NCBI RefSeq assembly: GCF_022489065.1 | Contig: NZ_JAKVTW010000003.1 | Location: 124,001-188,000 of the forward strand | DNA: 64,000 nt | From: Vreelandella neptunia | Lineage (GTDB): Bacteria > Pseudomonadota > Gammaproteobacteria > Pseudomonadales > Halomonadaceae | Direction: 5' to 3' | Shown here: in pieces, positions 17,448 through 26,798 of the stretch | Numbering within the stretch: the first letter of the stretch is position 1 | Layout of the letters: each line of letters opens with the position of its first letter | The notes under the pieces: model-generated | The model's database searches: none | Told to the model about the DNA's origin: nothing | The model's input: only the letters and a program-made list of their open reading frames with translations | Position numbers and translations under genes: made by a program

Positions 17448-18934
17448 TCTGGCGCTTTGGTCTTTTCGACAGCACCTTTGAACCTCTTGCCAGCACCCAT
17501 TGGGCGCTGTTAGCAGCACTGGGTTTACCGCTTCTACTAGGTCTCTTTGCAGCACTATTTTCCCCTAAGCGTGCCTTGCCTGTTGCCCTGGCTAGCCTGC
17601 CGGTATTGGCGTCTGGTGTGGTGCTGCTGGCTGCCTTTGAGCAGGCAGGGTTACTGCGCTGGCAGTGGGAAATCGCCGGTATTCACTTGTCGCTACGCTT
17701 AAACGGCTTGAGCGTGCTGTTGCTATTAATGACTCAGGTGATCGGCGTTGCCGCGGCGCTATATACGCCCGGCTATTTGCGTTTAAGCGAAACCGGGCCG
17801 CTGGCTCGCTGGCTGTGGCCTTTGATGGGCGTGGTGCTGAGTGCGCTCTCGTTAATTTGGCTAGCCACCGATTTGCTCACCCTTTATATCGCCTTGGAGC
17901 TAATGGGGCTGGCAGCGGTTGGCATGCTGATGCTCTCAGGCAAAGTACCTGCCATTGTGGCGGGGATGCGCTATTTACTGTTAGCACTGGTGGGATCGCT
18001 GACCTATCTGCTTGGGGTGGCACTGATTTTAGGCCACTGGGGGCGGTTGGATTTACAGGGGTTAGCCGAAGTAATCGAGCCAGGCCCAGTGGCGTGGTTT
18101 GCTGCCGCGCTCATAGGTGCTGGGCTGGCCTTGAAAGCCGCGCTATTTCCTCTACATGCGTGGTTGACCCCAGTGCACGAGAATGCCTGGACGCCGGTGA
18201 GTGCGCTGCACGCCGCGCTGGTGATTAAAGCATCGCTATTTATGTTGCTGCAGCTGTGGAGCATCCTGCTGCCTGAAACGTTCTACGCACCCCGGGTGAT
18301 CGCTTGGTTAGGCATGTTGGCCATTGTTTGGGGAGGGCTGTTGGCTTGGCGCACCGACTCGCTTAAAACCCTGGTCGCTTCGTCAACCGTTGCACAGCTG
18401 GGCTATCTAATGGTGGCTTTTCCTCTGTTACTGGGCCCGGATATTGCGCCGTTACCGCGCGCCTTGGCTTGGGAGGGTTTTTGGCTGCAATTGATGGGGC
18501 ATGCCTTTGCCAAGGCGGCTATGTTTATGGCTGCTGGCAACCTGATACTGGCCACCGGCGAGAGCACGCTCAAAGGCCTGGCCGGTACCAGCCGCCGTTT
18601 ACCGCTTTCACTCTTGGTGTTTGGCATTGCCTCAATCACCTTAATGGGGCTGCCGCCTAGCGCTGGCTTTACGGCTAAGTGGATGCTGCTACAAGCGATG
18701 ATTATCACCCAGCAGTGGTGGGCGGTAGCGGCGCTATTAACCGGCACGCTGCTGACTGCCGCCTATGTGTTTCGAATGTTTCGCTACTCCTTTGATGAAA
18801 CGGCCCCGCGACATCGCTACCAACCCTTGGCGCCGGGCATGGATATGATCGCACTAACGCTTGCTCTGATCGCGTTTGCCTTAGGGCTATTAGCGCATTA
18901 CCCGCTGGAATTGATGCATGGAGGTAGCCCATGA
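17444..18934 (+). CDS. Antiporter-like membrane subunit 1 (MrpD/NuoN/NuoM family)
   Basis: A 496-aa polytopic proton-conducting subunit. The TM5 glutamate is present (Glu152 in YIALELMGLAA), and the TM7 lysine and following loop read LALKAALFPLHAWLTPVHE, with a second Lys in HAALVIKASLF. These are the residues that form the proton path in complex I and Mrp antiporters. AAGGAG precedes ATG at 17444, which overlaps the previous stop. It acts with the next two paralogous subunits. Confidence 0.88.
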   Translation: MIWRFGLFDSTFEPLASTHWALLAALGLPLLLGLFAALFSPKRALPVALASLPVLASGVVLLAAFEQAGLLRWQWEIAGIHLSLRLNGLSVLLLLMTQVIGVAAALYTPGYLRLSETGPLARWLWPLMGVVLSALSLIWLATDLLTLYIALELMGLAAVGMLMLSGKVPAIVAGMRYLLLALVGSLTYLLGVALILGHWGRLDLQGLAEVIEPGPVAWFAAALIGAGLALKAALFPLHAWLTPVHENAWTPVSALHAALVIKASLFMLLQLWSILLPETFYAPRVIAWLGMLAIVWGGLLAWRTDSLKTLVASSTVAQLGYLMVAFPLLLGPDIAPLPRALAWEGFWLQLMGHAFAKAAMFMAAGNLILATGESTLKGLAGTSRRLPLSLLVFGIASITLMGLPPSAGFTAKWMLLQAMIITQQWWAVAALLTGTLLTAAYVFRMFRYSFDETAPRHRYQPLAPGMDMIALTLALIAFALGLLAHYPLELMHGGSP

Positions 18935-20436
18935 ACGCCGCCTGGTTACCGCTGACTGCGTTGGCTACCTCTCTACTGGTGGTCGTAATTATTTTTGCTC
19001 TGCCGGAAGAGGCCAGACGACTGCGTACGACGATTAACCTCGTGGCGGCCGTGGTTAAGATTATTCTGGTTATGCTGATGGTTCGTCGGGTGGCCGCGGG
19101 TCATGAAGATATTTTTAGCTTTCAAGTAATTGGTGGCGTTGATTTCGTTCTGCGCAGCGATGCGCTAGGGGTGATGTTCGCCGGGCTATCGTCACTGTTG
19201 TGGCTGTGTACCACGGTTTATGCCATCGGTTATTTGGAAGGCTCCGCCAATCGAAAGCGCTTCTTTGGCTTTTTTAGTCTCTGCGTCGCGAGCACGATCG
19301 GCATTGCCCTTGCCGACAACCTGTTTACCTTTCTGATTTTCTACGAAATGTTGACGCTCTCCACCTATCCGCTGGTGGTCCACAATGGTACCCAGAAAGC
19401 GCTCGATGCGGGTCGTGTCTATTTACGTTACACCTTAAGTGCGGGCGTGGTGCTGCTGCTAGGAGCAGTGTTGCTGTACACCCTAACAGGGGATCAGTCG
19501 TTCTCGTCAGAAGAGGGCCTGGGTGATTATTTAAACGATCATCGTGGCCTGTTAACGCTGATATTCGCCCTGCTGGTGGGTGGGCTTGCGGTGAAAGCCG
19601 CCATGGTGCCGCTGCATGGGTGGCTACCCAGAGCCATGGTGGCGCCGGCGCCGGTGAGCGCACTATTACATGCAGTCGCGGTAGTGAAAGCAGGCGCCTT
19701 CGGGATTCTGCGGGTGGTTTATGATCTGTTTGGCATTGAGCTCAGTGTTGAGCTGGGCGTTATTACCGTTTTGGCGGTGGCAGCGTCCATTACGATTATT
19801 TATGGCTCGTTAAGGGCGATTGCTCAAGAAGAACTGAAACCCCGCCTCGCGTTTTCTACGGTCAGCCAAGTCTCCTACGTCATTCTCGGCATAGGCATAT
19901 TCGGTCCCTTTGGTACGGTCGGGGCCTTAGCGCACTTACTCCACCAAGGCTTAATGAAGGTCACACTGTTCTTCTGTGCAGGCAACTATGCCGAAGAGCT
20001 GGGGATTCATCGCATTGATGAAATGGACGGTGCAGGCAAGCGTATGCCGTTGACCAGTATTGCGTTTACCATCGGCGCACTAGGCATGATAGGGCTTCCC
20101 CCGGTGGCGGGATTTATTACCAAATGGTATCTCGGGGTTGGCGCCATTCAGGCAGGAATGTACTGGATCGTCGCCGTATTGGTAGCCAGTAGTACGCTCA
20201 ACGCCATCTACTTTTTGCCGATTGTACACCGCTTGTGGTTTCGCCTGGGGCCATCCCATGGCAAAGGCAGTTGGCCCAAAGAGCAGCGGTTAGGCCGTTT
20301 AGAAACCCACGGCTGGCTGCTTTGGCCGATGGTATTCACCGCTCTGGTAAGCCTTGGGGCAGGGCTATTTGCCGGGCTGCCTTTCAGCCCCTTGGATTGG
20401 GCGGCGCGGGTAGCCAACGGGGAGTACTTGCCATGA
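18931..20436 (+). CDS. Antiporter-like membrane subunit 2 (MrpD/MrpA family)
   Basis: A 501-aa paralogue of its neighbours, with the TM5 glutamate (Glu139 in IFYEMLTLSTYPLV) and the lysine motif GLAVKAAMVPLHGWLPRAM followed by HAVAVVKAGAFGI. Near residue 335 HLLHQGLMKVTLFFCAGN carries the TM12-type His/Lys. This subunit is the closest of the three to Mrp-type NADH dehydrogenase-like proteins. Start ATG is in an ATGA overlap with a GGAGG-like site (ggaggtagccc). Confidence 0.88.
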   Translation: MNAAWLPLTALATSLLVVVIIFALPEEARRLRTTINLVAAVVKIILVMLMVRRVAAGHEDIFSFQVIGGVDFVLRSDALGVMFAGLSSLLWLCTTVYAIGYLEGSANRKRFFGFFSLCVASTIGIALADNLFTFLIFYEMLTLSTYPLVVHNGTQKALDAGRVYLRYTLSAGVVLLLGAVLLYTLTGDQSFSSEEGLGDYLNDHRGLLTLIFALLVGGLAVKAAMVPLHGWLPRAMVAPAPVSALLHAVAVVKAGAFGILRVVYDLFGIELSVELGVITVLAVAASITIIYGSLRAIAQEELKPRLAFSTVSQVSYVILGIGIFGPFGTVGALAHLLHQGLMKVTLFFCAGNYAEELGIHRIDEMDGAGKRMPLTSIAFTIGALGMIGLPPVAGFITKWYLGVGAIQAGMYWIVAVLVASSTLNAIYFLPIVHRLWFRLGPSHGKGSWPKEQRLGRLETHGWLLWPMVFTALVSLGAGLFAGLPFSPLDWAARVANGEYLP

Positions 20437-22205
20437 TGACGCTGCTGCTTGCACTCGCACTGCTCTGGCCGCTAGGCGTTGCCGGTTATACGCTATGGAA
20501 CGCCTACCGGAGGCCCGCTACGCAGAGGGGCTACTTTTCATTACTCTGGCTAAGCGCTGTTTGGCCAGCGTTACTTTTGGCCTACGCTGGGGAAGCGCAC
20601 TGGACCATCAATGCCTGGATGCTGGGCGGGGAATGGGAGCTCAACTCGCTAAGCCGCCCTTGGCTTGCGTTCACCGCCCTACTGTGGGGTTTGGCAGCGT
20701 TTCATGCCAAGGGATATTTTGCGGCTGAACAGGCAAAAGCGCAGGCCGGAGATCAAGACGCTCAGCGGCGCTTACTGCGTTTGGCGCTGCTATGGCCGCT
20801 GACGCTGTTGGGCAACGTGCTGCTGATTATTGCCCAGGATATCGCTAGTTTTTACCTGGGCTTTGCGCTGATGACCTTCGCCGCTTACGCCTTGGTGGTG
20901 CATAGCGGTTCAGACGAGGCCCGGCTGGGCGCCAAGGCGTATTTGATATTAGCCGTGGTGGGTGAAGGACTCATTTTAGGCGGTTTTTTATGGGCGGCCG
21001 GAGAGGCCGATACGCTGACGTTGCAAGGCGTGCGCGAAGGTATTTTGGTCGCTGAGCACGGCTCATGGATGGCCGCCTTGCTGTGCTTGGGCTTTGGCGT
21101 GAAAGCGGGCGTTATTGGGTTGCACGTGTGGCTGCCGTTAGCGCACCCGGTAGCCCCAGCCCCAGCCAGCGCCGTGCTTAGTGGGGCAATGATTAAGGCG
21201 GGGCTGCTGGGCTGGATTAGTGTGCTGCCATTAGGTAGTGAGCAGGTGTCAGAACCGCTAGCCCAGTTTGGCAACACTATGTTGATTGCAGGCCTGGCAG
21301 CAGCGTTTGGCGCCGCACTGTATGGTGTTTTTCAGCGCCATCCAAAAGCCGTCTTGGCCTACTCCAGTATCAGCCAGATGGGCATGATGACGGCTCTCGT
21401 CGCCATGGGGTTGGTCGCGCCAGAGGTGTGGCCACTGCTGTGGCCGGGCTTGGTGCTGTTTGCTGCCCACCACGCGTTGGCTAAAGGCTCGCTGTTTATG
21501 GGCACCAGTATCAGCGAGCATTTGCCGCGCTGGCCGCTACCGTTGATATGGGCATTGCTAGCGCTGCCCGGTATATCACTGGCGGGCGCTATTGGCGCGG
21601 GTATGGTCAGCAAGTGGGGAGTGAAAAGCCCGCTGTATGAAATGCACCATGAATCGCTGATCAAGTTGCTGAGTTGGGCCGCAGTCGGCACTGCGGCACT
21701 GGTGAGTGTTGCCCTATGGCGCCAGTGGCAGCAGCGGCATAAAGGGGGCAGCAACCCAGAGCAGTGGGGCGCTTGGTTAGTGGCTATCGTTGCAGCGCTA
21801 TTGACACCTCTTTGGCTTCCCCTGCCTGCAGGTAGCATCGAGATGCCACCGATGAAAGAGTGGCTGGGGATCGTATGGCCCTTTCCTGTGGGGGTTCTGT
21901 TTGCCGCGATAGGTTGGTTATTAACGCGCCCGCTCAAGGGAAAAACACTTCCCGCGGGCGATTTATGGTGGCTCTACGCCGGTGTCGTTAGCGCGATGCT
22001 GGTACCCATCCAAGCTTTCGGTCACGGCTGTGGCCGACTGAAATCGGCAAGCGTGGTAACCGCTCAAAAAGCGGAAGAGACGTTAATGGGCCATATAACT
22101 CGGCTGTTGTCGGGAGAGTCCTGGTTGCGTCACCATACAAGCGGTTTAATGATGGTGCTTGCCGTGCTGCTTGCGGCGCTACTTATGTGGGAAGGCCAGC
22201 GATGA
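20433..22205 (+). CDS. Antiporter-like membrane subunit 3 (HyfB/NuoL-like), TM5 glutamate lost
   Basis: A 590-aa third paralogue, longer at its C-terminus than the other two. The TM7 lysine motif is kept (GFGVKAGVIGLHVWLPLAHPV, plus SGAMIKAGLLGW), but the position of the TM5 glutamate is Ala145 (FYLGFALMTFAAYALV, codon gcg). TM12 has HHALAKGSLFMG. The start at 20433 is set by the ATGATGA overlap with the upstream gene; the open frame reaches back to 20235 but that stretch is antisense-like and inside the previous gene. Loss of Glu may mean a structural or regulatory rather than pumping role. Confidence 0.85.
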   Translation: MMTLLLALALLWPLGVAGYTLWNAYRRPATQRGYFSLLWLSAVWPALLLAYAGEAHWTINAWMLGGEWELNSLSRPWLAFTALLWGLAAFHAKGYFAAEQAKAQAGDQDAQRRLLRLALLWPLTLLGNVLLIIAQDIASFYLGFALMTFAAYALVVHSGSDEARLGAKAYLILAVVGEGLILGGFLWAAGEADTLTLQGVREGILVAEHGSWMAALLCLGFGVKAGVIGLHVWLPLAHPVAPAPASAVLSGAMIKAGLLGWISVLPLGSEQVSEPLAQFGNTMLIAGLAAAFGAALYGVFQRHPKAVLAYSSISQMGMMTALVAMGLVAPEVWPLLWPGLVLFAAHHALAKGSLFMGTSISEHLPRWPLPLIWALLALPGISLAGAIGAGMVSKWGVKSPLYEMHHESLIKLLSWAAVGTAALVSVALWRQWQQRHKGGSNPEQWGAWLVAIVAALLTPLWLPLPAGSIEMPPMKEWLGIVWPFPVGVLFAAIGWLLTRPLKGKTLPAGDLWWLYAGVVSAMLVPIQAFGHGCGRLKSASVVTAQKAEETLMGHITRLLSGESWLRHHTSGLMMVLAVLLAALLMWEGQR

Positions 22206-22268
22206 TACATCTGTTAGGAAAATGGTTGCCTAAGAAGTGCTCAGGCAGGCACTGGTTAGGAGCACTCT

Positions 22269-23255
22269 GTGGGTAAGCTCGCGCGCGGACGTCGCGCTCT
22301 GGTTCCCGGCGATATTCCCCAGCGTGGCTGGCAGGATATTGCTTGGCGTGTGGTGCGAGCGGCGCGCCGCAATCGCATTACCATGTTGGCCGCAGGGGTG
22401 GCTTTTTATGCGTTGTTGGCGTTGTTTCCGACTATCGCGGCGGTGATTTCGCTTTGGGGGCTGCTTTTTGATCCTTACGAGGCGGGCCAGCAACTGTATG
22501 AAATCAGTCGTTTTATGCCCCCGGATGCGGCTAAATTGATTGACCAACAGGCTCAGCAGGTTGTTGAGAGTGCGGAGTCGGGTAATTTTCTCGGCGCCCT
22601 AGCCGGGCTGCTGATTGCGATGTTTATCGCTTCGAAGGGTGTGGCGGTGCTGGTGATCGGCCTTAACGTGGTGTATGGCGAAACTGAAAAGCGCAGCCTG
22701 CTACACCGCAGCACGGTATTGGTATCACTGACATTTGGGTTGATTATCATGACCCTGATTTCACTTGGCTTCATCGCCATTGTGCCGATCGTGGTCAACG
22801 CGTTGGCGATTGATTCACCGTTTGACAAGATTCTGCAGTGGCTGCGCTGGCCAGCGCTGCTGGTGGTGATGAGTATGCTCATTGCATTGCTCTACCGTTT
22901 CGCGCCTTATCGGCGCTCCGCGCAGTGGAGTTGGTTAAGTTATGGCACGCTGCTGGCAACGGTGATGTGGCTGTTAGGCTCTGGCGGACTTTCGCTTTAC
23001 GTGCGTTATTTCTCCACCTTTAGCGAGCTTTATGGATCGTTAGGCGCAGTCGTAGCGCTGATGATCTGGTTTTGGCTATCTGCCTTTGTGGTGCTGTTTG
23101 GAGCGGAAGTGAATTGTGAAATGGAGCGCCAAACCTATAACGACACCACGATAGGGGAGACACGCCCGCTAGGCGAGCGAGAGGCATTTGCTGCAGATAC
23201 CATTGGTAGCCCTCGTCCGTGGAAGATATCAGCGGATGACGCTGATACTGAATAA
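22269..23255 (+). CDS. YihY/BrkB (UPF0761) family inner-membrane protein
   Basis: A 328-aa protein with the N-terminal MLAAGVAFYALLALFPTIAAVIS signature of the YihY/BrkB group and about six hydrophobic segments, then a short hydrophilic tail. The old name BrkB (virulence factor) and the RNase BN label do not describe a proven role; some members are discussed as transporters or lipid-related. GTG at 22269 is preceded by AGGAG with 6-base spacing, which decides the start. It follows the ion pump operon after 63 bases and may be co-transcribed. Confidence 0.9.
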   Translation: MGKLARGRRALVPGDIPQRGWQDIAWRVVRAARRNRITMLAAGVAFYALLALFPTIAAVISLWGLLFDPYEAGQQLYEISRFMPPDAAKLIDQQAQQVVESAESGNFLGALAGLLIAMFIASKGVAVLVIGLNVVYGETEKRSLLHRSTVLVSLTFGLIIMTLISLGFIAIVPIVVNALAIDSPFDKILQWLRWPALLVVMSMLIALLYRFAPYRRSAQWSWLSYGTLLATVMWLLGSGGLSLYVRYFSTFSELYGSLGAVVALMIWFWLSAFVVLFGAEVNCEMERQTYNDTTIGETRPLGEREAFAADTIGSPRPWKISADDADTE

Positions 23256-23262
23256 ACTACCT

Positions 23263-23300
23263 ATCAAACTCCCACCCTTGATGAGCGGTGGGAGTTTGAT
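23263..23300. terminator. Long hairpin between convergent yihY-like and phoH-like genes
   Basis: Perfect 14-bp inverted repeat (atcaaactcccacc / ggtgggagtttgat) with a 10-base loop. There is no long T tract on either side, but position between two convergent stops supports a bidirectional terminator or mRNA-stabilising hairpin. Confidence 0.7.
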
Positions 23301-23318
23301 ATGACTTACGCCACTGCC

Positions 23319-24728
23319 TTAAAGAAGCTCCTCCGCCGCCAGTGCCAAGCGTGAACGTTCAACGCTTTTCAGAGTGATATGCCCCGCATGAGGCCAGTCT
23401 CGAAAGCGCTCCACCACCGCCGCCATGCCGCAGGTGTTAGCGGTGAGATAGGGCGTATCGATTTGGCCAACGTTGCCCAAACAGACAATTTTGGTATTTC
23501 GCCCCGCCCGGGTGACCAGCGATTTGAGCTGTTTAGGTGTGAAGTTCTGCGCCTCATCAATGATTAAGAAAGTGTCGTTTAACGTACGACCTCGCATGAA
23601 GCTCGGTGAGCGTATCTGCACTCGCGAACCGATCAACTGGCGCGTGGCGCCGTTATCCCAACTGGTTTCTCCCTCCTCATTGCGCAACAGATTATCCATA
23701 TTGTCGTGGAAGGCCCCCATCCACGGTGACATTTTCTCCTCCTCCGTGCCGGGTAGAAAGCCAATGTCTTCGCCCATGGGGATCGGCGCGCGGGTAAACA
23801 CAATGCGTTCAAACAACTTGGCATCCAGTGTCTGCTGAAAGGCGGCGGCCAGGGTCATAAAGGTCTTCCCCGTTCCCGCATTACCCGCGATGGTTACGAG
23901 GTCAATATCAGGATCCATGAGGAGGTTTAAGGTGAAATTTTGCCGACTGTCATGGGCATGAACCCCCCAGACGCCTGCGTGATGGCGATAGTTTGTGAGT
24001 AGCTGAAGGCGAGCCGAGGAGGGCCCTAGCTCGCGAACGATCGCTTCAAACTCAGCCCCGTTTTCACTGTCCGAGACCAGCATGCCGACATGCCAGTGAC
24101 GAGGCATTGAGCCGGAGAGCTGATAGAAAGTGTGGTGATCAAGACGCTCCACGGTGACATCAACGTTCAATGCCTCCCAGAGTGAGGCGCCATTCTGGCC
24201 TGCGGGGGCATAGACTTGGGCGCCCTCAATCATGGCATCGCTATCGGAGAAAGCGCGATCGTTGAGGTAATCCTCAACAGGCACTTTCAGCGCAGCGGCT
24301 TTCACACGTAGGTTAATATCTTTAGTAATGAGGATGACGGAGGCGTCGGGGCGCTCTTCGCGTAGGCGGCAGGTTTCCGCCAGTATTCGGTTATCGGGGC
24401 TATCGTCGAGGGCGTCGAAAAGCTTTAAGTCGTTGTAGCATAAGAAGTGCAGGCGTCCTGTTTCGCCGCTGATGCGGGGAATCGGAATGCCGCGTTGGAT
24501 CTCGTCAAAGGTGACTTGGCTGGTAAGGTCAGAGAGCGTACGGCTGATTTGGCGAGCCGTGCGAGCGATTTCACGAACACCGTTTTTGTGCTTATCAAGC
24601 TCCTCGAGGACAGTCATGGGGATGACAACATCGTGCTCATCAAAGTGATAAAGCGCGGCGGGGTCATGAATGAGGACATTGGTGTCCAACACATACAGCC
24701 GAGTGGCTTTCTTATCGAGTCGTACCAT
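23319..24728 (-). CDS. PIN domain-PhoH ATPase fusion (PhoH2-like)
   Basis: A 469-aa protein of the PhoH2 type, which couples an N-terminal PIN ribonuclease domain (YVLDTNVLIHDP with Asp15 and Asn17) to a C-terminal PhoH P-loop ATPase/helicase. Walker A is GNAGTGKTF at about 282-290 and Walker B FLIIDEAQNFTP near 390. Homologues unwind and cleave RNA. ATG at 24728 is preceded by AAGGAG at 11 bases; an upstream GTG overlaps that site. Transcribed alone. Confidence 0.93.
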   Translation of the reverse strand: MVRLDKKATRLYVLDTNVLIHDPAALYHFDEHDVVIPMTVLEELDKHKNGVREIARTARQISRTLSDLTSQVTFDEIQRGIPIPRISGETGRLHFLCYNDLKLFDALDDSPDNRILAETCRLREERPDASVILITKDINLRVKAAALKVPVEDYLNDRAFSDSDAMIEGAQVYAPAGQNGASLWEALNVDVTVERLDHHTFYQLSGSMPRHWHVGMLVSDSENGAEFEAIVRELGPSSARLQLLTNYRHHAGVWGVHAHDSRQNFTLNLLMDPDIDLVTIAGNAGTGKTFMTLAAAFQQTLDAKLFERIVFTRAPIPMGEDIGFLPGTEEEKMSPWMGAFHDNMDNLLRNEEGETSWDNGATRQLIGSRVQIRSPSFMRGRTLNDTFLIIDEAQNFTPKQLKSLVTRAGRNTKIVCLGNVGQIDTPYLTANTCGMAAVVERFRDWPHAGHITLKSVERSRLALAAEELL

Positions 24729-24931
24729 CGTTGGAATCACTCCTTGGTTGACGGCAACTTCGACACTGGCAGGTGCGTATTACGCCTGGATGACACTTGC
24801 CTGTGTCCCACACGTGACGTGTCCTGGCATCTCCTTATTTAGCACTTTTTAATAGCGTGGAAGGCTTTGGTGTTTTTCGCCACAAAAAGATTTCAACGAT
24901 GTGTCAGCTACTCCTGGGTTAAGTCTGAGCA

Positions 24932-25801
24932 CTAGTTCTGGGAAGCTAAGAAATGCGCCACCTTATTTAACAAGGCAGTGGCCACCACACCGCGGTTATC
25001 GCTCTCAACATAACGGTAGTAGTGGCTATCTAACGCAAGGTCATGGGTTAGCGTGCAGAGCGTGCCAGCGTCCAGAGCGCCTTTGACTAACGGGTAAGGC
25101 AGCAGCGCCCAGCCGGTCGCGTTGATAACCGCGTCGCGAATGACCTCAAACATCGTTAGCCCAAGATAATTGCCTGAAAAAAGAGCTTCGCTGATCAGCT
25201 TGTCATCCTGAACGTGGGTTAAACATACCTGCGTATACTGGGCTAAATCATCGCGGTTAACGCTGGGCAACCGGCTAAGCGGATGGTGGGGCGCTGCCAC
25301 TAAACGCATACTGACAGGGGCAAGGTTAGCGGCGTTGGTGTCGATCCCTTCCGCGGTATACAGGCCAAAGGCAATATCCACCGTTTGGCGCTGTACAAAC
25401 TGGTTATGCTCCTGAGGAGGTACCAAATAAACCGAAATCGCGGTTAGTGGAAACTGCTGTTTTAGGTCATGCATCACCTGGCGCCAAAACACTTCCGGCA
25501 GTGCATCGTCGCGGGCAATACAGAGCTGGCTTTCCACCCCTTGCAAATGTTGGTGGCAGTGCTTTTTGATCCGGCTGGCGCTGGTTAATAAACGATAGCA
25601 GTCAGGCAGCACGCTATCACCAACGGCGGTCAGCGTTAGGCTGTTGCCCGAACGCTCAAATAGCGCCACGCCCAGGCTGTCCTCTAATGCATTGACCGCA
25701 GCGCTTAGGGTGCTTCGTTTAAGACCGGTGTGCCGCGCCGCGGCGGCAAAAGAGCCATGTTCGGTAACATCGATAAAGGCTTGAACCTGTTCCGCACGCA
25801 T
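24932..25801 (-). CDS. LysR-family regulator, divergent from a CDF transporter
   Basis: A 289-aa LTTR with N-terminal HTH (GSFAAAARHTGLKRSTLSAAV) and effector domain. The HTH recognition helix carries basic residues (GLKRSTLS). It is divergent from the CDF-type transporter starting at 25917, which is the obvious candidate target; an inducer cannot be predicted. The downstream neighbour (minus strand) is the PhoH gene. Confidence 0.87.
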   Translation of the reverse strand: MRAEQVQAFIDVTEHGSFAAAARHTGLKRSTLSAAVNALEDSLGVALFERSGNSLTLTAVGDSVLPDCYRLLTSASRIKKHCHQHLQGVESQLCIARDDALPEVFWRQVMHDLKQQFPLTAISVYLVPPQEHNQFVQRQTVDIAFGLYTAEGIDTNAANLAPVSMRLVAAPHHPLSRLPSVNRDDLAQYTQVCLTHVQDDKLISEALFSGNYLGLTMFEVIRDAVINATGWALLPYPLVKGALDAGTLCTLTHDLALDSHYYRYVESDNRGVVATALLNKVAHFLASQN

Positions 25802-25916
25802 AATCTTTCCGGTTGACTGATCGAGCGCCAGTTAACTTGGCGCTGAGCGATTCGTGATTGTCATAACTCCCTTCTATTATGGCGCACAAATCGTCGAATG
25901 CTATGGAGTTATCCGC

Positions 25917-26783
25917 GTGACCCCCTTTGTTGCCGAGCGCCGTGCGCTAAAATTTTCAGCCATTTCAGCCAGCCTGTTTGCGTTTACAGGGCTTGTGCTA
26001 GGGCTTACCAGCGGTTCAATCACCATTCTGTTTGATAGCGGCTATTCGCTATTAAGCTTAGTGCTGGCATCGCTCTCGCTGTATGCCCTCAAACAGGCAC
26101 GTAAACCTGCGGATGATCACTACCCCTTTGGGCGGCTGACGGTGGAGCCGCTTGCGGTTCTGCTCAAAGGCGTAGTAATTGCGATGGTGTGTATCGTATC
26201 GCTGGTCTCTGCTCTGTGGAGTCTGCTTGATGGGGGCCGCCTGGTGACGCTGGATTTAGCGTTAATGTTTGGCGTGGTGAATGTAACCGGCTGTCTGATG
26301 ACCTGGTGGTGGTTGGCGCGCTATTCCCGGGTGGCTCGCTCTTCGCTGTTGGCCGCTGAGTTGCGTCAGTGGCAGATGGATACTTGGCTGAGCGCTGCGG
26401 TGATGTTGGGGTTTGCGCTGACCTGGGTGCTAACTCAGTCGCCCTGGGCTGGTTACGCGCGCTTTGCCGACCCCGTGATGGTGCTGATCATTGCAGGCTA
26501 CTTCTTGCCCATGCCCATTAGGATGGTGAAAGGAGCGCTGCGCGAGCTTATGTTTGGCGGCTCATGCAGCAGCGTGCGTCAAAATGTGGTGGAGGATGTC
26601 GCCGACTTTGATGTCTCTGCCGACGATGTGCGCCTGGCTCAGGTGGGCAGTTTCCTGATGGTCGATATCCAGCTCGACAAGCAGCAGTTCAATGATGCTC
26701 AAGAAATTGTCGATAGCGTAGAGCAGCGTTGTAAACGGCTGAATCTACGTCCAGTGACCAGCCTGACGCTGGTTGCTGGCTAA
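25917..26783 (+). CDS. Cation diffusion facilitator-family transporter, COG3965-like subgroup
   Basis: A 288-aa six-helix protein related to CDF cation/H+ exchangers. TM2 has LFDSGYSLLS (Asp40, Ser44) and TM5 ELRQWQMDTW (Gln151, Asp155); the canonical site A pattern of Asp/His-x3-Asp pairs is therefore only half present. This looks typical of a COG3965-like subgroup rather than a single mutation. A cytoplasmic C-terminal domain follows but no His-rich loop. GTG at 25917 is chosen because GGAG lies 8 bases upstream; the frame is open back to 25854. Confidence 0.8.
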   Translation: MTPFVAERRALKFSAISASLFAFTGLVLGLTSGSITILFDSGYSLLSLVLASLSLYALKQARKPADDHYPFGRLTVEPLAVLLKGVVIAMVCIVSLVSALWSLLDGGRLVTLDLALMFGVVNVTGCLMTWWWLARYSRVARSSLLAAELRQWQMDTWLSAAVMLGFALTWVLTQSPWAGYARFADPVMVLIIAGYFLPMPIRMVKGALRELMFGGSCSSVRQNVVEDVADFDVSADDVRLAQVGSFLMVDIQLDKQQFNDAQEIVDSVEQRCKRLNLRPVTSLTLVAG

Positions 26784-26798
26784 GATGTACAAAAAATA

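Noticed and set aside
20235..20432. Possible N-terminal extension of antiporter subunit 3
   Set aside because: The extra residues lie within the end of subunit 2 in another frame; the ATGA overlap at 20433 fits the rest of the operon.
16749..22205. Full Mrp antiporter or hydrogenase-4 operon
   Set aside because: No MrpE/F/G, no NiFe hydrogenase and no soluble complex-I modules are present, so calling it mrp or hyf is not justified.
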